Made by a program: the position numbers and the translations under genes. A stretch of DNA of 64,000 nucleotides, from assembly GCA_040219235.1 (NCBI GenBank), contig JAVJSV010000011.1, positions 248,001-312,000 of the forward strand, written 5' to 3'. Below the pieces are notes generated by a model. The model saw only the letters and a program-made list of their open reading frames with translations. It was not told the origin of the DNA and searched no databases. Below, piece after piece: positions 1 through 9,207 of the stretch. This DNA comes from Rhodospirillaceae bacterium. Its GTDB lineage: Bacteria; Pseudomonadota; Alphaproteobacteria; Rhodospirillales; Rhodospirillaceae. Every line of letters starts with the position of its first letter. Positions within the stretch are counted from its first letter, which is position 1.

Positions 1-37
1 TAAGTCAATGCAAAAGTTACCCACTGGGGACCAGAAA

Positions 38-757
38 ATGGCCGAAAAACCTTCACCCGACAAGTTTAAGTCTAACTCTGCTATGATGGCGGGCTTCGCT
101 GCCATCTGGCTTACCGTTGGCGTTAATGAAGCCAGTCACTTTCTGGTGCCTGACGATGAATCGGTTTCAACCTTTGGATATGAGATCGAAGTGCCAGAAG
201 GGTTTGGCGCGGGCAGTGGTGGTGAGCCAGAAGTTGAGATGCTGGTTGATATCAAGCCGATGCTAGCCTCGGCCAGTGTAGATGACGGGGCCAAGGTTTT
301 CCGCAAGTGCCAGTCCTGACATACCTATGAAGCTGGCGACCGCAACGGCACAGGACCAAACCTATACAGTATCGTCGGTGCAAATATTGCGACTCGCGAT
401 CACGGTGGTTTTGAGCTTTCAGACTCCTTAAAGGAAAATGTTGAGGTCTGGACCTATGACATGCTCAACGCGTATCTGGAAAATCCAAAAGCTGTGGCGC
501 CTAAAGGAACGATGTCCTTCGCAGGTTTGCGTAAGCCCGAGGATCGCGCCGACGTGATTGCTTTCCTGATGGAGTACACAGAGAATCCGCCAGAAGTGGT
601 GCTGGACCCTGTTGAGCCTGCAATTGAAGAAACCGCAGAAGCCATGAGTGATGATATGGGTGAGGCTGTCGACGACGCAGGTGAGGCTGTTGACGACGCC
701 ACCGACTCTGTCGGTGAAACCACCGATGCGGTTGAAGACGCTGCAGAGACACCGTAA
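38..757 (+). pseudogene. Membrane-anchored class I cytochrome c, interrupted by in-frame TGA in the haem motif
   Basis: One reading frame runs from ATG 38 (GGGGA nine bases upstream) to TAA 755-757, broken only by TGA at 317-319. The N-terminus has one hydrophobic anchor (MMAGFAAIWLTVGV), as in CycM-type electron carriers of alphaproteobacteria. The haem site reads K-C-Q-S-stop-H-T-Y-E, so TGA replaces the second Cys of CXXCH. After it the frame continues with NGTGPNLYSIVG and the axial-Met region PKGTMSFAGLRKPEDRADVIAFL, then an acidic Ala/Asp/Glu tail. Without read-through the first part (to 316) has no haem site. The intact downstream half suggests a recent nonsense change, a base-call error, or recoding; I see no convincing SECIS hairpin. 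The family assignment is firm, the functional state is not. Confidence 0.75.
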
Positions 758-768
758 CAGCATCCGAT

Positions 769-1560
769 ATGTCGGGGTCCGCCCAGGCGCAAATCTATAT
801 CGATCTTGCTCATAAGCTTGCCGATACTGCGGCAAATATAACGCGCCCGTATTTCCGCACATCTTTAACAATCGAAGATAAATCCGACGAAAGTCCTGTC
901 ACCCGCGCTGATCGTGAAGCGGAAGCAGCGATGCGTGCGCTAATTAACACCACCTTTCCGGAACATGGAATTATTGGTGAAGAGTACGGCACTGAAAACG
1001 CTGACGCAGAGTTTGTCTGGGCTTTAGACCCCATCGACGGCACGATTTCTTTCATCAATGGCGTGCCTCTCTTCACTACAATTGTGGGGCTGTTACGCAA
1101 TGGGTCTCCGTGGCTTGGGTTGGTTGATCAACCAATTTTGCAGGATCGTTGGGTCGGCGGCGCGGGGCAGTCAACCACGCTAAACAAATCGCCGGCCCGA
1201 GTCCGTGCATGTTCCGCGCTGGACCATGCCTCCGTTTATATTACGGCGCCTGATTTTTTTTCTGCCGACGAATTGCAAAGTGTTGAGAACTTAACAAACG
1301 CTGTAAAACTGCGCCGGTTTGGTGGCACGGATTGTTATCATTACGGTATGGTCGCCAGCGGTTGGACCGATATGGCCTGCGAAAAACTGAGCGTTTACGA
1401 ATTTGGCGCAATGGTGCCGATCATAGAAAGTGCAGGTGGCGTCATGACGGATTGGCAGGGCAAAGCCTTAACAGGCACAGAAGGTCGACAAGTACTGGCC
1501 TCTGGTGATCAGCGCATCCATGATGCTGCCGTTGAGATTTTATCTAAGGAGTTTGTGTAA
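769..1560 (+). CDS. hisN: Inositol-monophosphatase-family phosphatase, probable histidinol-phosphatase (HisN type)
   Basis: A 263-residue Mg-dependent phosphatase of the IMPase fold. Metal-site motifs are present in order: GEEYG near residue 66, DPIDGT near residue 87, and the C-terminal GWTDMACEKLSVYE followed by IIESAGG. The spacing and DPIDGTxxFxxGxP pattern match the HisN subgroup that dephosphorylates histidinol phosphate in alphaproteobacteria; substrate cannot be fixed from motifs alone. In place of the usual PYD/CWD aspartate the last motif has VYE, a conservative Asp-to-Glu change at a metal ligand. It begins 11 bases after the cytochrome stop, and its 3' end carries the ribosome site AAGGAG (1546-1551) for the next gene, so it is probably cotranscribed with yejA. 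Confidence 0.8.
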   Translation: MSGSAQAQIYIDLAHKLADTAANITRPYFRTSLTIEDKSDESPVTRADREAEAAMRALINTTFPEHGIIGEEYGTENADAEFVWALDPIDGTISFINGVPLFTTIVGLLRNGSPWLGLVDQPILQDRWVGGAGQSTTLNKSPARVRACSALDHASVYITAPDFFSADELQSVENLTNAVKLRRFGGTDCYHYGMVASGWTDMACEKLSVYEFGAMVPIIESAGGVMTDWQGKALTGTEGRQVLASGDQRIHDAAVEILSKEFV

Positions 1561-1561
1561 G

Positions 1562-3589
1562 GTGAAATACTCTATTTGCAGTTGGGTATATCTATTAGGG
1601 GTCTGTCTTTCTCTCAGTTGTGTTTTGACATCAGGAACAGCAAACGCAGAGTACAATAAGCCGGTGCACGGTTTTGCTATTCACGGTGAACCAAAATATA
1701 GCGAAAATTTTCCGCATTTTGATTACGTAAACCCTGATGCGCCTAAAGGTGGGGCAATCGTACTTGATGCTCCTGCACCCACTTTCGATACACTCAACCC
1801 TTTTATTCTTAAAGGAACGTCGGCGGCAGGTCTGTACCGTTTACATCAGCACGACTATTTACCATCTGTTGTTCCGGTCACCTTTGAAAGCCTCATGATC
1901 GGTAGTCTCGACGAGCCGTTTACAATGTATGGTCTAGTCGCCGAGACCATTGAGGTGCCTGAGGACAGGTCTTATGTAAAGTTTAAGTTAAGACCGGAAG
2001 CGCGTTTTCAAGACGGAACTCAAATCACTGTTGATGACGTTATTTTCTCTTTCGATATTCTCGTTGCTGAGGGAGAGCCTCTCTATCGGGCGTATTTCGG
2101 TGATGTTGAGGCGGTTGAAGAAACAGGCGAGCGAGAAGTCACCTTCTCTTTTAAAGTGGCTGGCAACAACGAGTTGCCATTGATTCTTGGAGAGATGCCG
2201 ATTCTTTCTCGGGCTTATTGGTCTGATAAAGATTTCGCGAATGACTCTTTATCAGCACCTTTAGGCAGTGGGCCGTATCGCATTAAATCTTATGAGCAGG
2301 GCCGTTTCATTGAATACGAGCGTGTTGACAATTATTGGGGGGCTAACCTGCCCGTCAACATTGGCCGGCATAATTTCGATACCATTCGATTCGATTACTA
2401 TCGTGATGAGACTGTTGGCTTTCAGGCGTTTCTGGCACGCGAATATGATCTCAGATACGAGAACTCCGCTCGCAATTGGGCCATAGGATATGATGGTGAC
2501 GCTCTCGAACTTGGCCAAATTGTAAAAGAGTCCTTTGCTGATCGAACACCGTCTGGAATGCAAGGCTTTGTCTACAATACCCGAAGGCCAATGTTTGCAG
2601 ACAAGAACGTACGCAAAGCTCTTGCTTATGTTTTTGATTTTCCATGGACAAACAAAACTATTTTTTACGGGCAATACGCTCGTACACGCAGTTACTACCA
2701 AAGCTCAGAGTTAGCTGCGACCGGCTTGCCGGAAGGCCGGGAACTTGAGATTCTTGAGCCTTATCGGAACGATCTTCCTGAAGAAGTTTTTTCTGAGGAG
2801 TACTCCCCCCCAACTACTGATGGCAGCGGAAATATTCGTGAGAATCTGCTTTTGGCCCGTGCTTTGCTTAAAGAAGCTGGATGGACTCAAACGGATAACG
2901 GGCTCGCCAATCAAGCGGGTGAGGTTTTCGAGTTTGAGGTTCTTTTGAGATCGCCAACGTTTGAGCGTATTGTCGCTCCGATGCTTCAAAACCTTGAGCG
3001 CTTAGGCATCAAGGCAACTATGCGCACTGTTGATACATCTCAATGGGTGAATCGCATCCAGTCTTTTGACTTTGACATGATAGTTTTTCCTTGGGGGCAA
3101 ACTCTCTCACCGGGGAACGAGCAAAGAGAATACTGGAGTTCTGCTGCGGCTGATCAAGAAGGGTCGCGAAACTTCGCGGGCATCAAAGATCCGGTGGTGG
3201 ATGCGTTGATTGAGCAACTCATTATGGCCAATAGTCGAGAAGACCTCGTAGCACACACACGGGCGTTGGACCGCGTTCTTCAATGGGGGCATTACGTCAT
3301 TCCGAACTGGCATTCTCCGGATATTCGAGTTGCCTATTGGAATAAATTTTCTCACACCGAAGTTGTGCCACTTCGTGGCGTTGCGATTTCAACATGGTGG
3401 TTTGACGCGGATAAACAAGCCAATATAGCTGACACAATCATCAATGCACCCGAGCCTCAAGAGGCTGAGAATGCTGATGCAGATAATGATCAGGCGTCCA
3501 AAAACAACACGATATGGATTATTATAATTGCTGTTTCCGGTGTTCTATTATTACTTTGGAGCAATTTGCGGCGGCGGAATAAGAAATAA
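1562..3589 (+). CDS. yejA: Periplasmic oligopeptide-binding protein YejA (SBP family 5)
   Basis: Substrate-binding component of a Yej-type peptide ABC importer. I start it at GTG 1562, ten bases after AAGGAG (1546-1551); the frame is open further upstream inside hisN but only this start puts a signal peptide at the N-terminus (hydrophobic LLGVCLSLSCVLTSG, cleavage near ANA-EYN). The mature part opens with HGFAIHGEPKYSENFPHFDYVNPDAPKGG, the typical YejA start, and contains the family 5 SBP pattern (GPYRIKSYEQGRFIEYERV, then VRKALAYVFDFPW). Unlike usual YejA it ends in a charged linker and a hydrophobic segment (WIIIIAVSGVLLLLW) followed by RRRNKK, suggesting a C-terminal membrane anchor. It is the first gene of yejABEF, 22 bases before yejB. 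Confidence 0.9.
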   Translation: MKYSICSWVYLLGVCLSLSCVLTSGTANAEYNKPVHGFAIHGEPKYSENFPHFDYVNPDAPKGGAIVLDAPAPTFDTLNPFILKGTSAAGLYRLHQHDYLPSVVPVTFESLMIGSLDEPFTMYGLVAETIEVPEDRSYVKFKLRPEARFQDGTQITVDDVIFSFDILVAEGEPLYRAYFGDVEAVEETGEREVTFSFKVAGNNELPLILGEMPILSRAYWSDKDFANDSLSAPLGSGPYRIKSYEQGRFIEYERVDNYWGANLPVNIGRHNFDTIRFDYYRDETVGFQAFLAREYDLRYENSARNWAIGYDGDALELGQIVKESFADRTPSGMQGFVYNTRRPMFADKNVRKALAYVFDFPWTNKTIFYGQYARTRSYYQSSELAATGLPEGRELEILEPYRNDLPEEVFSEEYSPPTTDGSGNIRENLLLARALLKEAGWTQTDNGLANQAGEVFEFEVLLRSPTFERIVAPMLQNLERLGIKATMRTVDTSQWVNRIQSFDFDMIVFPWGQTLSPGNEQREYWSSAAADQEGSRNFAGIKDPVVDALIEQLIMANSREDLVAHTRALDRVLQWGHYVIPNWHSPDIRVAYWNKFSHTEVVPLRGVAISTWWFDADKQANIADTIINAPEPQEAENADADNDQASKNNTIWIIIIAVSGVLLLLWSNLRRRNKK

Positions 3590-3611
3590 ACTTTAGGCTG
3601 ATTTACTCTAA

Positions 3612-4688
3612 ATGACCGCTTATATCATTCGCCGTTTGGCTCTGATTCCGTTGACATTATTTGGAATTATCGCGCTTAATTTTGCAATTGTGCAATTTGC
3701 ACCCGGCGGCCCGGTCGAGCAGGTTCTTGCCCAACTTCAGGGTCTTGATGTGGGTGCTACAGCCAGGGTGTCTGGCGTTGCAGGTGATTCTGTTTCGACA
3801 AGCAGTAATTATCGAGGTGCCCAAGGATTGTCGCCCGACCTAGTAGCACAAATAGAGCGCCAATTCGGCTTCGATAAACCGCCCCTTGAGCGGTTTATCC
3901 TCATGCTTGGCAACTATGCGACGTTCGATCTCGGAGAGAGTTACTTTCGGTCTGAACGGGTCAGCACCCTGATCATCGATAAATTGCCTGTGTCTATCTC
4001 GCTTGGTCTGTGGTCGACGCTGATCATCTATCTCGTGTCCATTCCGTTGGGTATTGCCAAGGCTGTGCGAGACGGCAGCCGGTTTGATGCGGTCACGTCC
4101 TATGCGGTTTTTATTGGCTATGCGATGCCGTCATTCTTGTTTGCCATTCTTTTAATCGTCCTGTTCGCAGGCGGTCAGTATTGGGCGTGGTTTCCGTTGC
4201 GCGGCCTGACCTCTGAGAATTGGGAAGAGCTCAGCACCGTTGGCAAGGTGCTGGATTATATGTGGCACCTTGTCTTGCCGGTCACAGCTATGGTTGTTGG
4301 CGGCTTCGCATCCCTCACCATGCTGACGAAAAACTCATTTCTTGAAGAAATCAACAAGCAGTATGTTTTGACCGCCAGGGCCAAGGGTTTGTCACCCAAC
4401 GGCATTCTTTACGGCCATATTTTCCGCAATGCGATGTTGATTGTGATTGCCGGTTTTCCGGCGACTTTGGTGGGTATGCTGTTTACCGGTTCGGTCTTAA
4501 TTGAAGTGATTTTCTCTTTGGACGGTTTGGGGCTGCTTGGTTTTGAAGCCATCATCAATCGCGATTATCCAGTTGTTTTTGGGACGTTGTACGTTTTCAG
4601 TTTAATCGGTCTTGTCCTGAATTTGATCAGCGACCTCACCTATCACGCGATTGATCCGCGCATCGATTTTGAGGCGCAATCCGCATGA
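3612..4688 (+). CDS. yejB: Peptide ABC transporter permease YejB
   Basis: Inner-membrane permease, 358 residues, DppB/OppB family. The N-terminal [19 protein letters not shown] and [12 protein letters not shown] are hallmarks of the family, followed by an extra periplasmic stretch (about residues 45-80) typical of YejB, then five or so membrane segments. The EAA loop that docks the ATPase is visible as [26 protein letters not shown] near residue 255. It ends with an ATGA overlap onto yejE, showing translational coupling. It forms the membrane channel with YejE for peptides delivered by YejA. Confidence 0.93.
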   Translation: MTAYIIRRLALIPLTLFGIIALNFAIVQFAPGGPVEQVLAQLQGLDVGATARVSGVAGDSVSTSSNYRGAQGLSPDLVAQIERQFGFDKPPLERFILMLGNYATFDLGESYFRSERVSTLIIDKLPVSISLGLWSTLIIYLVSIPLGIAKAVRDGSRFDAVTSYAVFIGYAMPSFLFAILLIVLFAGGQYWAWFPLRGLTSENWEELSTVGKVLDYMWHLVLPVTAMVVGGFASLTMLTKNSFLEEINKQYVLTARAKGLSPNGILYGHIFRNAMLIVIAGFPATLVGMLFTGSVLIEVIFSLDGLGLLGFEAIINRDYPVVFGTLYVFSLIGLVLNLISDLTYHAIDPRIDFEAQSA

Positions 4689-5737
4689 CCGTTACAAATT
4701 CTCCAACAGCGCGATGGCTTTCACCGCTCAACCAAAGACGAATCGAAAATTTTAAGGCCAATGGTCGTGGTTGGGGGTCGTTCCGGATTCTCATGGTGTT
4801 GATGATTATCTCTTTGTTCGCTGAGTTTATCGCCAACGACAGGCCGATCTTAGTGTCTCATAAGGGTGATTTGTATTATCCGGTTCTGTTTGATTATGCA
4901 GAAACAGATTTTGGCGGAGATTTTGAAACATCCGCGGATTATCGCGACCCCTATCTCGTCAATCTTATTGCTGAAGGTGGCTGGGCGGTGTGGCCGCCTG
5001 TCAGATTCAGTTATGACACCATCAATTTTAACCTTGCTGTGCCGGCCCCATCTCCTCCCACGTCTGAAAACTGGTTGGGCACAGACGGCCAAGGCCGAGA
5101 TGTTTTCGCCCGTGTTCTGTATGGCTTCCGCCTGTCCTTGTTCTTCGGGCTTACCTTAACGCTTATTTCGTCTGTGATTGGCGTCGCGGCTGGCGCGGTT
5201 CAGGGCTATTTTGGCGGTTGGCTGGATCTTGTTTTCCAGCGCGTCATCGAAATTTGGAATGGCCTGCCGCAGCTCTTTATTCTGATTATTGTGTCGTCTT
5301 TCGTTGTTCCGGGGTTTTGGACCCTTCTCATCATTCTTCTCCTGTTCAGCTGGACGGCTTTGGTTGCCGTGGTCAGAGCGGAGTTTCTGCGGGCGCGGAA
5401 TTTTGATTATGTCCGTGCGGCCAAAGCCCTGGGCATGGGGGATGCCAAAATCATGGTGAAGCACGTCTTGCCGAACGCCATGGTGGCGACAGTAACATTC
5501 CTGCCGTTTGTTTTGTCTGGGTCTGTAATTGCCCTAACGTCGTTGGACTTTCTGGGACTTGGTTTACCTCCTGGCTCTGCGTCTCTTGGCGAAGTTCTGC
5601 GTCAGGGCAAAGAAAACCTGCAAGCCCCCTGGCTGGGCTTAACCGCCTTCTTCACGCTTGCTGGCATGCTGACCTTGCTCGTCTTTATAGGCGAAGCCGT
5701 GCGTGATGCGTTTGATCCGCGGCGAGGCGTGTCGTGA
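4685..5737 (+). CDS. yejE: Peptide ABC transporter permease YejE
   Basis: Second permease of the Yej importer, 350 residues, DppC/OppC family. After a cytoplasmic N-terminus and first membrane segment comes a long periplasmic loop (about residues 50-125) that includes [19 protein letters not shown], characteristic of YejE, then [19 protein letters not shown], the DppC signature. The EAA loop is [26 protein letters not shown]. The start ATG overlaps the yejB stop and the end overlaps the GTG of yejF, so the three genes are translated as a coupled unit. Confidence 0.93.
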   Translation: MTVTNSPTARWLSPLNQRRIENFKANGRGWGSFRILMVLMIISLFAEFIANDRPILVSHKGDLYYPVLFDYAETDFGGDFETSADYRDPYLVNLIAEGGWAVWPPVRFSYDTINFNLAVPAPSPPTSENWLGTDGQGRDVFARVLYGFRLSLFFGLTLTLISSVIGVAAGAVQGYFGGWLDLVFQRVIEIWNGLPQLFILIIVSSFVVPGFWTLLIILLLFSWTALVAVVRAEFLRARNFDYVRAAKALGMGDAKIMVKHVLPNAMVATVTFLPFVLSGSVIALTSLDFLGLGLPPGSASLGEVLRQGKENLQAPWLGLTAFFTLAGMLTLLVFIGEAVRDAFDPRRGVS

Positions 5738-7395
5738 CCGCCCCGCTTAACTCTGGCATATCGCAAAGCCAACAATCCGCCGTTTTAACTGTTGATGATC
5801 TGCACGTCACCTTTGGTCATGGCGACAGTGCCGTGCAGGCGGTGAAAGGTGTCTCATTCACGCTTCATCGCGGTGAAACGTTGGCTTTGGTGGGGGAAAG
5901 TGGGTCCGGTAAGTCTGTGACCGCGCTTTCGACACTCCAGCTTCTTCCTCCGTCTGCCCATTATCCAGCTGGTCGCATAGACGTCTCGGGCTTGTCTGTG
6001 ATTGGTGCGCCAGAGAATAAACTGCGTACCATCCGCGGCAATACGGTCGGGATGATCTTCCAAGAGCCTATGAGCTCTTTGAACCCGCTTCACTCCATTG
6101 AAAAACAAGTCGGAGAAGTTCTGCAAATCCATAAGGGGATGGCACCGGGAGCAATCCGCACCCGCGTTCTAGAGCTGCTTGAAATGGTTGGGTTGTCAGA
6201 TGCTGCAGACCGATTGACTGCCCTACCGCATGAATTGTCCGGCGGGCAGCGGCAGCGGGTGATGATCGCCATGGCGCTGGCTTTAGAGCCCGACATCCTG
6301 ATCGCCGACGAGCCAACAACGGCTCTGGACGTTACCATTCAGGCTCAGATTCTTGAACTGCTTGAGAACCTTCAGTCTCGTCTTGGCATGGCTGTGTTAT
6401 TTATTACTCACGATCTCTCGATTGTGCGCCGCATTGCGGACCGGGTGTGTGTGATGAAGGACGGGGAGATTGTCGAGCAAGGTAGCGTCGCATCCATTTT
6501 TGAAAATGCCACGCATCCATACACGCAAAAACTTCTCGCCTCGCAGCCGCGCATGGGAGCACCGCAAAAAGACGGCCCGTCAGAAGACGTGATTTCCGCA
6601 ACAGATCTCAAGGTCTGGTTTCCCATCAAAAAAGGCGTCATCCGCCGCACGGTCGGGCATGTCAAAGCGGTTGATGGAATTACGTTTTCATTAGCCCGGG
6701 GTCAAACGCTGGGTGTGGTCGGAGAAAGCGGATCAGGTAAGACAACACTTGGCCTTGCTCTACTCAGACTCATTGAGAGTGCCGGGGAAATAAAGTTCGA
6801 AGGTCATCGGATTGATGACCTTGGTCGGAAGGATGTTCGACCCCTGCGCCGGCAAATGCAGATCGTGTTTCAGGATCCTTACGGCTCTTTGAGTCCCAGG
6901 TTATCAATCGGTCAAATCATTGAAGAAGGCTTGGTTGTCCACAATATGGAGCCCGACCGCACCGCGCGCCGGGACAGGGTTGCCCAAGCGCTTGTCGAAG
7001 TTGGCCTCGACCCCGGCAGTCTCGATCGTTACCCCCATGAGTTCTCGGGTGGGCAAAGACAGCGCGTTGCGCTGGCGCGGGCGTTGGTGTTGCAGCCGCG
7101 TCTCCTGATTCTCGATGAACCGACAAGTGCTCTTGATGTGTCAGTACAAGCCCAAATGGTTGATCTGCTTCACGATCTTCAAGATCGGCATGGTCTCGCT
7201 TATATATTTATCAGTCACGACCTTAGAGTTGTGCGGGCCTTGTCTGATCAAATACTGGTCATGAAGGCGGGGCGGGTCGTTGAGAGCGGAGCGGCAGTTG
7301 ACATTTTTGACTCCCCCCAGCAGCTTTATACACAGGCCCTGCTGGCCGCTGCGCTAGACCTTAAAGTGACACATGCGGATATCATTTCAGAGTAA
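5734..7395 (+). CDS. yejF: Peptide ABC transporter ATP-binding protein YejF (two fused ATPase domains)
   Basis: A 553-residue double ABC ATPase energising YejBE. Domain 1 has Walker A GESGSGKS, signature LSGGQRQR and Walker B ILIADEP; domain 2 repeats these as GESGSGKT, FSGGQRQR and LLILDEP. Each half has a conserved switch histidine (FITHDL, FISHDL). The start is GTG 5734, overlapping the yejE stop in GTGA. The fused architecture is the usual one for YejF (DppD plus DppF joined). It is the last gene of the operon; a 46-base gap precedes fzlA with no clear terminator, so some read-through is possible. Confidence 0.93.
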   Translation: MTAPLNSGISQSQQSAVLTVDDLHVTFGHGDSAVQAVKGVSFTLHRGETLALVGESGSGKSVTALSTLQLLPPSAHYPAGRIDVSGLSVIGAPENKLRTIRGNTVGMIFQEPMSSLNPLHSIEKQVGEVLQIHKGMAPGAIRTRVLELLEMVGLSDAADRLTALPHELSGGQRQRVMIAMALALEPDILIADEPTTALDVTIQAQILELLENLQSRLGMAVLFITHDLSIVRRIADRVCVMKDGEIVEQGSVASIFENATHPYTQKLLASQPRMGAPQKDGPSEDVISATDLKVWFPIKKGVIRRTVGHVKAVDGITFSLARGQTLGVVGESGSGKTTLGLALLRLIESAGEIKFEGHRIDDLGRKDVRPLRRQMQIVFQDPYGSLSPRLSIGQIIEEGLVVHNMEPDRTARRDRVAQALVEVGLDPGSLDRYPHEFSGGQRQRVALARALVLQPRLLILDEPTSALDVSVQAQMVDLLHDLQDRHGLAYIFISHDLRVVRALSDQILVMKAGRVVESGAAVDIFDSPQQLYTQALLAAALDLKVTHADIISE

Positions 7396-7441
7396 AGTTC
7401 TAGAGCTAGCCGAGCGGTTAGGAATCGCCTAAACAATCCCC

Positions 7442-8110
7442 ATGCGCGTTCTGTATCATCATCCTCTTTGCACCTCATCTCGCCTTATCCGTATGGCGCT
7501 GAATGAAAAGCACCTCGACGTTGATCATCAGGAAGAACTCTATTGGATGCGACGAGACGAACTTCTGGTTCTTAATCCTGCTGGCGAAGTTCCGATATTG
7601 GTTGAAGATGACGGCCTTGTGTTAGCTGGAGGCCGTGTGATCGCCGAATACCTTGAAGATGTGTACCCTGAAATACCTCTGTTGGGCGCAAACGCAAAGG
7701 GCCGGGCCGAAACGCGCCGTCTTGTCGAGTGGTTTGAAGTCAAATTTAACACTGAGGTCACACAGTTTCTCGCTGGGGAGAAACTCACCAAAAGGGTGAC
7801 CCGTGGAGATGCGCCGGATTCCCGGTCCATGCGCGCTGGACGCGAGAATATTCACGCTCATTTAGAGTATATTGCTTGGCTGACTGACCGACGTAGTTGG
7901 CTTGCGGGCGATACGCTGACGCTGGCCGACCTTGCTGCCGGAGCTCATATCTCGCTGATTGATTATTCTGGTGATGTGCCGTGGTCAGATCACCCCCTGG
8001 CCAAGGAATGGTATGTCCGGCTCAAGTCACGGCCAAGCTTCCGTCCGCTCCTGATGGACCATTTCCCCGGTATTACGCCAGCACCGGTTTACGCCGACTT
8101 AGATTTTTAA
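7442..8110 (+). CDS. fzlA: FzlA-type GST-like FtsZ-binding division protein
   Basis: A 222-residue glutathione S-transferase fold protein. The thioredoxin-like half shows LYHHPLCTSSRLIRMAL and NPAGEVPILVEDDG; the helical half shows LTLADLAAGAHISLIDYSGDVPW and ends with SRPSFRPLL...YADLDF. This set, especially the NPAGEVP motif and the YADLDF end, matches FzlA, the alphaproteobacterial protein known from Caulobacter to bind FtsZ and curve its filaments rather than act as a detoxifying GST. It lies just after yejF and faces the TPR gene (8124-8906), with 13 bases between the two stops. The gene is the strongest taxonomic marker in the window. Confidence 0.85.
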   Translation: MRVLYHHPLCTSSRLIRMALNEKHLDVDHQEELYWMRRDELLVLNPAGEVPILVEDDGLVLAGGRVIAEYLEDVYPEIPLLGANAKGRAETRRLVEWFEVKFNTEVTQFLAGEKLTKRVTRGDAPDSRSMRAGRENIHAHLEYIAWLTDRRSWLAGDTLTLADLAAGAHISLIDYSGDVPWSDHPLAKEWYVRLKSRPSFRPLLMDHFPGITPAPVYADLDF

Positions 8111-8123
8111 AGGTTTGAAATTT

Positions 8124-8906
8124 TTAAGGATCTGGGCGGAGGTCCATGTCTTGTAGGTGGGTGCGCACGGCATCTGCGACAGCAGAGTCCGGCGCAATTT
8201 GTAGAACTTGAATCCACGCCTGTCGGGCCGCGTCTGTGTCCCCGTTCGCACGGGCCAATAGCCCCCGCTCCAGAAGCGCGTCTGTATACGTTTCGTCGAG
8301 GGCCAAAGCACGCTCGATATCGTCAGAGGCGAGGTCTGGAATATCAAGGCGACGATAAGCCCCGCCCCGCAATGTAAGGGCTTCTTTATTGTCCGGCTCC
8401 ACATCAAGCAGGTAATTCAGATCATCAATCGCGGACCAAAAATCAGCCAGAGCAGCGTTGGATAATGCTCTGTCAAATCGCAGCGTTGGGTCATTTGGGT
8501 TGAGTGCAATGGCTTTGCTGAAGAGATCACGACCACGGTCATATACAGCAGCGTCCATCCAGGCCCGTGCGGCTTGAGTATACAAACCTGCTTTCACCGG
8601 GGCGGTGGCTTCGGGGGTCTCTGCCAGCATTTCAAGTTGTGCGGCGGCGGCCTCAAAATCCCCAAGCGCGCGCAGGGCAACAGCTTTGCAGTGTCTGGCC
8701 GGATCTCCCCCCTCCAATCCACTCCATCGCAGAGCCATATCCAGCCCAACTTCAGCATCACCCTGAGCGAGGGCAATACACCTTTCATAGGTATCTTCTT
8801 GATTGTCAGCCAGAATGGCCGTGCTGATCTCTGCGTGGGCCGCATCGGCGCTTATTGCGAAAACAATAGTAAGCCAGACGTATAAAACGGGGCTATGGCC
8901 GAACAT
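8124..8906 (-). CDS. Periplasmic tetratricopeptide-repeat protein
   Basis: Start chosen at ATG 8906 because it gives a signal peptide (MFGHSPVLYVWLTIVFAISADAAHA); the frame is open 49 codons further up but that stretch overlaps the upstream gene and lacks export features. The mature part has TPR units of about 34 residues, for instance GLYTQAARAWMDAAVYDRG, LFSKAIALNPNDPTLRFDRA and DDIERALALDETYTDALLERG, ending near QAWIQVLQIAPDSAVADAV. TPRs mediate protein contacts; no enzyme domain is present, so the partner is unknown. Its start overlaps the end of the small gene 8893-9207 by 14 bases, so the two are likely translated together. Confidence 0.8.
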   Translation of the reverse strand: MFGHSPVLYVWLTIVFAISADAAHAEISTAILADNQEDTYERCIALAQGDAEVGLDMALRWSGLEGGDPARHCKAVALRALGDFEAAAAQLEMLAETPEATAPVKAGLYTQAARAWMDAAVYDRGRDLFSKAIALNPNDPTLRFDRALSNAALADFWSAIDDLNYLLDVEPDNKEALTLRGGAYRRLDIPDLASDDIERALALDETYTDALLERGLLARANGDTDAARQAWIQVLQIAPDSAVADAVRTHLQDMDLRPDP

Positions 8907-9207
8907 TAAGCCCCGCTTTGGTGTGCACAAAGCGCCGCACACGCCGAAACAAACCTGTTCGAGTATCAATCTCTCCCTCGGCTCCAATCCCGCCATGTTT
9001 GTACCCGATAATGCCATTGATGAGCCCCAGAACACCAAGCTTGTATTCGCCATTATGAGCCCGGGTCTGAACGGATTTATGTTTGGTCAGTTTTTCGTTG
9101 CAGGTCACACGGGCATTGACCAATAACGTCAGCGCGCGTGGGTCACGTTCCAGAGCGTCGTTCAACGCGTCTAACGCGCGTTGCACATTTGAGTCTGGAG
9201 ATTTCAT
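8893..9207 (-). CDS. Small conserved protein of unknown function
   Basis: A 104-residue protein without signal peptide or membrane segment. The N-terminal half is helical and charged (VQRALDALNDALERDPRALTLL), followed by VNARVTCNEKL and a Gly/Ile-rich stretch LGVLGLINGIIG. I recall similar short alphaproteobacterial proteins with a CN(D/E)xL and LGLLNG pattern, but no function. It is translationally coupled on both sides: its ATG overlaps the stop of the hydrolase (9204-9207, ATGA) and its end overlaps the TPR gene start. That coupling argues it is a real gene rather than a shadow. Confidence 0.6.
   Translation of the reverse strand: MKSPDSNVQRALDALNDALERDPRALTLLVNARVTCNEKLTKHKSVQTRAHNGEYKLGVLGLINGIIGYKHGGIGAEGEIDTRTGLFRRVRRFVHTKAGLNVRP

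Noticed and set aside
317-360. Selenocysteine insertion element after the TGA in the cytochrome gene
   Set aside because: Only very short, weak pairings (such as CCG/CGG) can be drawn in the 40 bases downstream; not a credible SECIS.
7396-7441. Short stretch resembling a tRNA D-arm (GCCGAGCGGTTAGG) between yejF and fzlA
   Set aside because: No acceptor, anticodon or T arm can be built around it in the 46-base gap; chance likeness.
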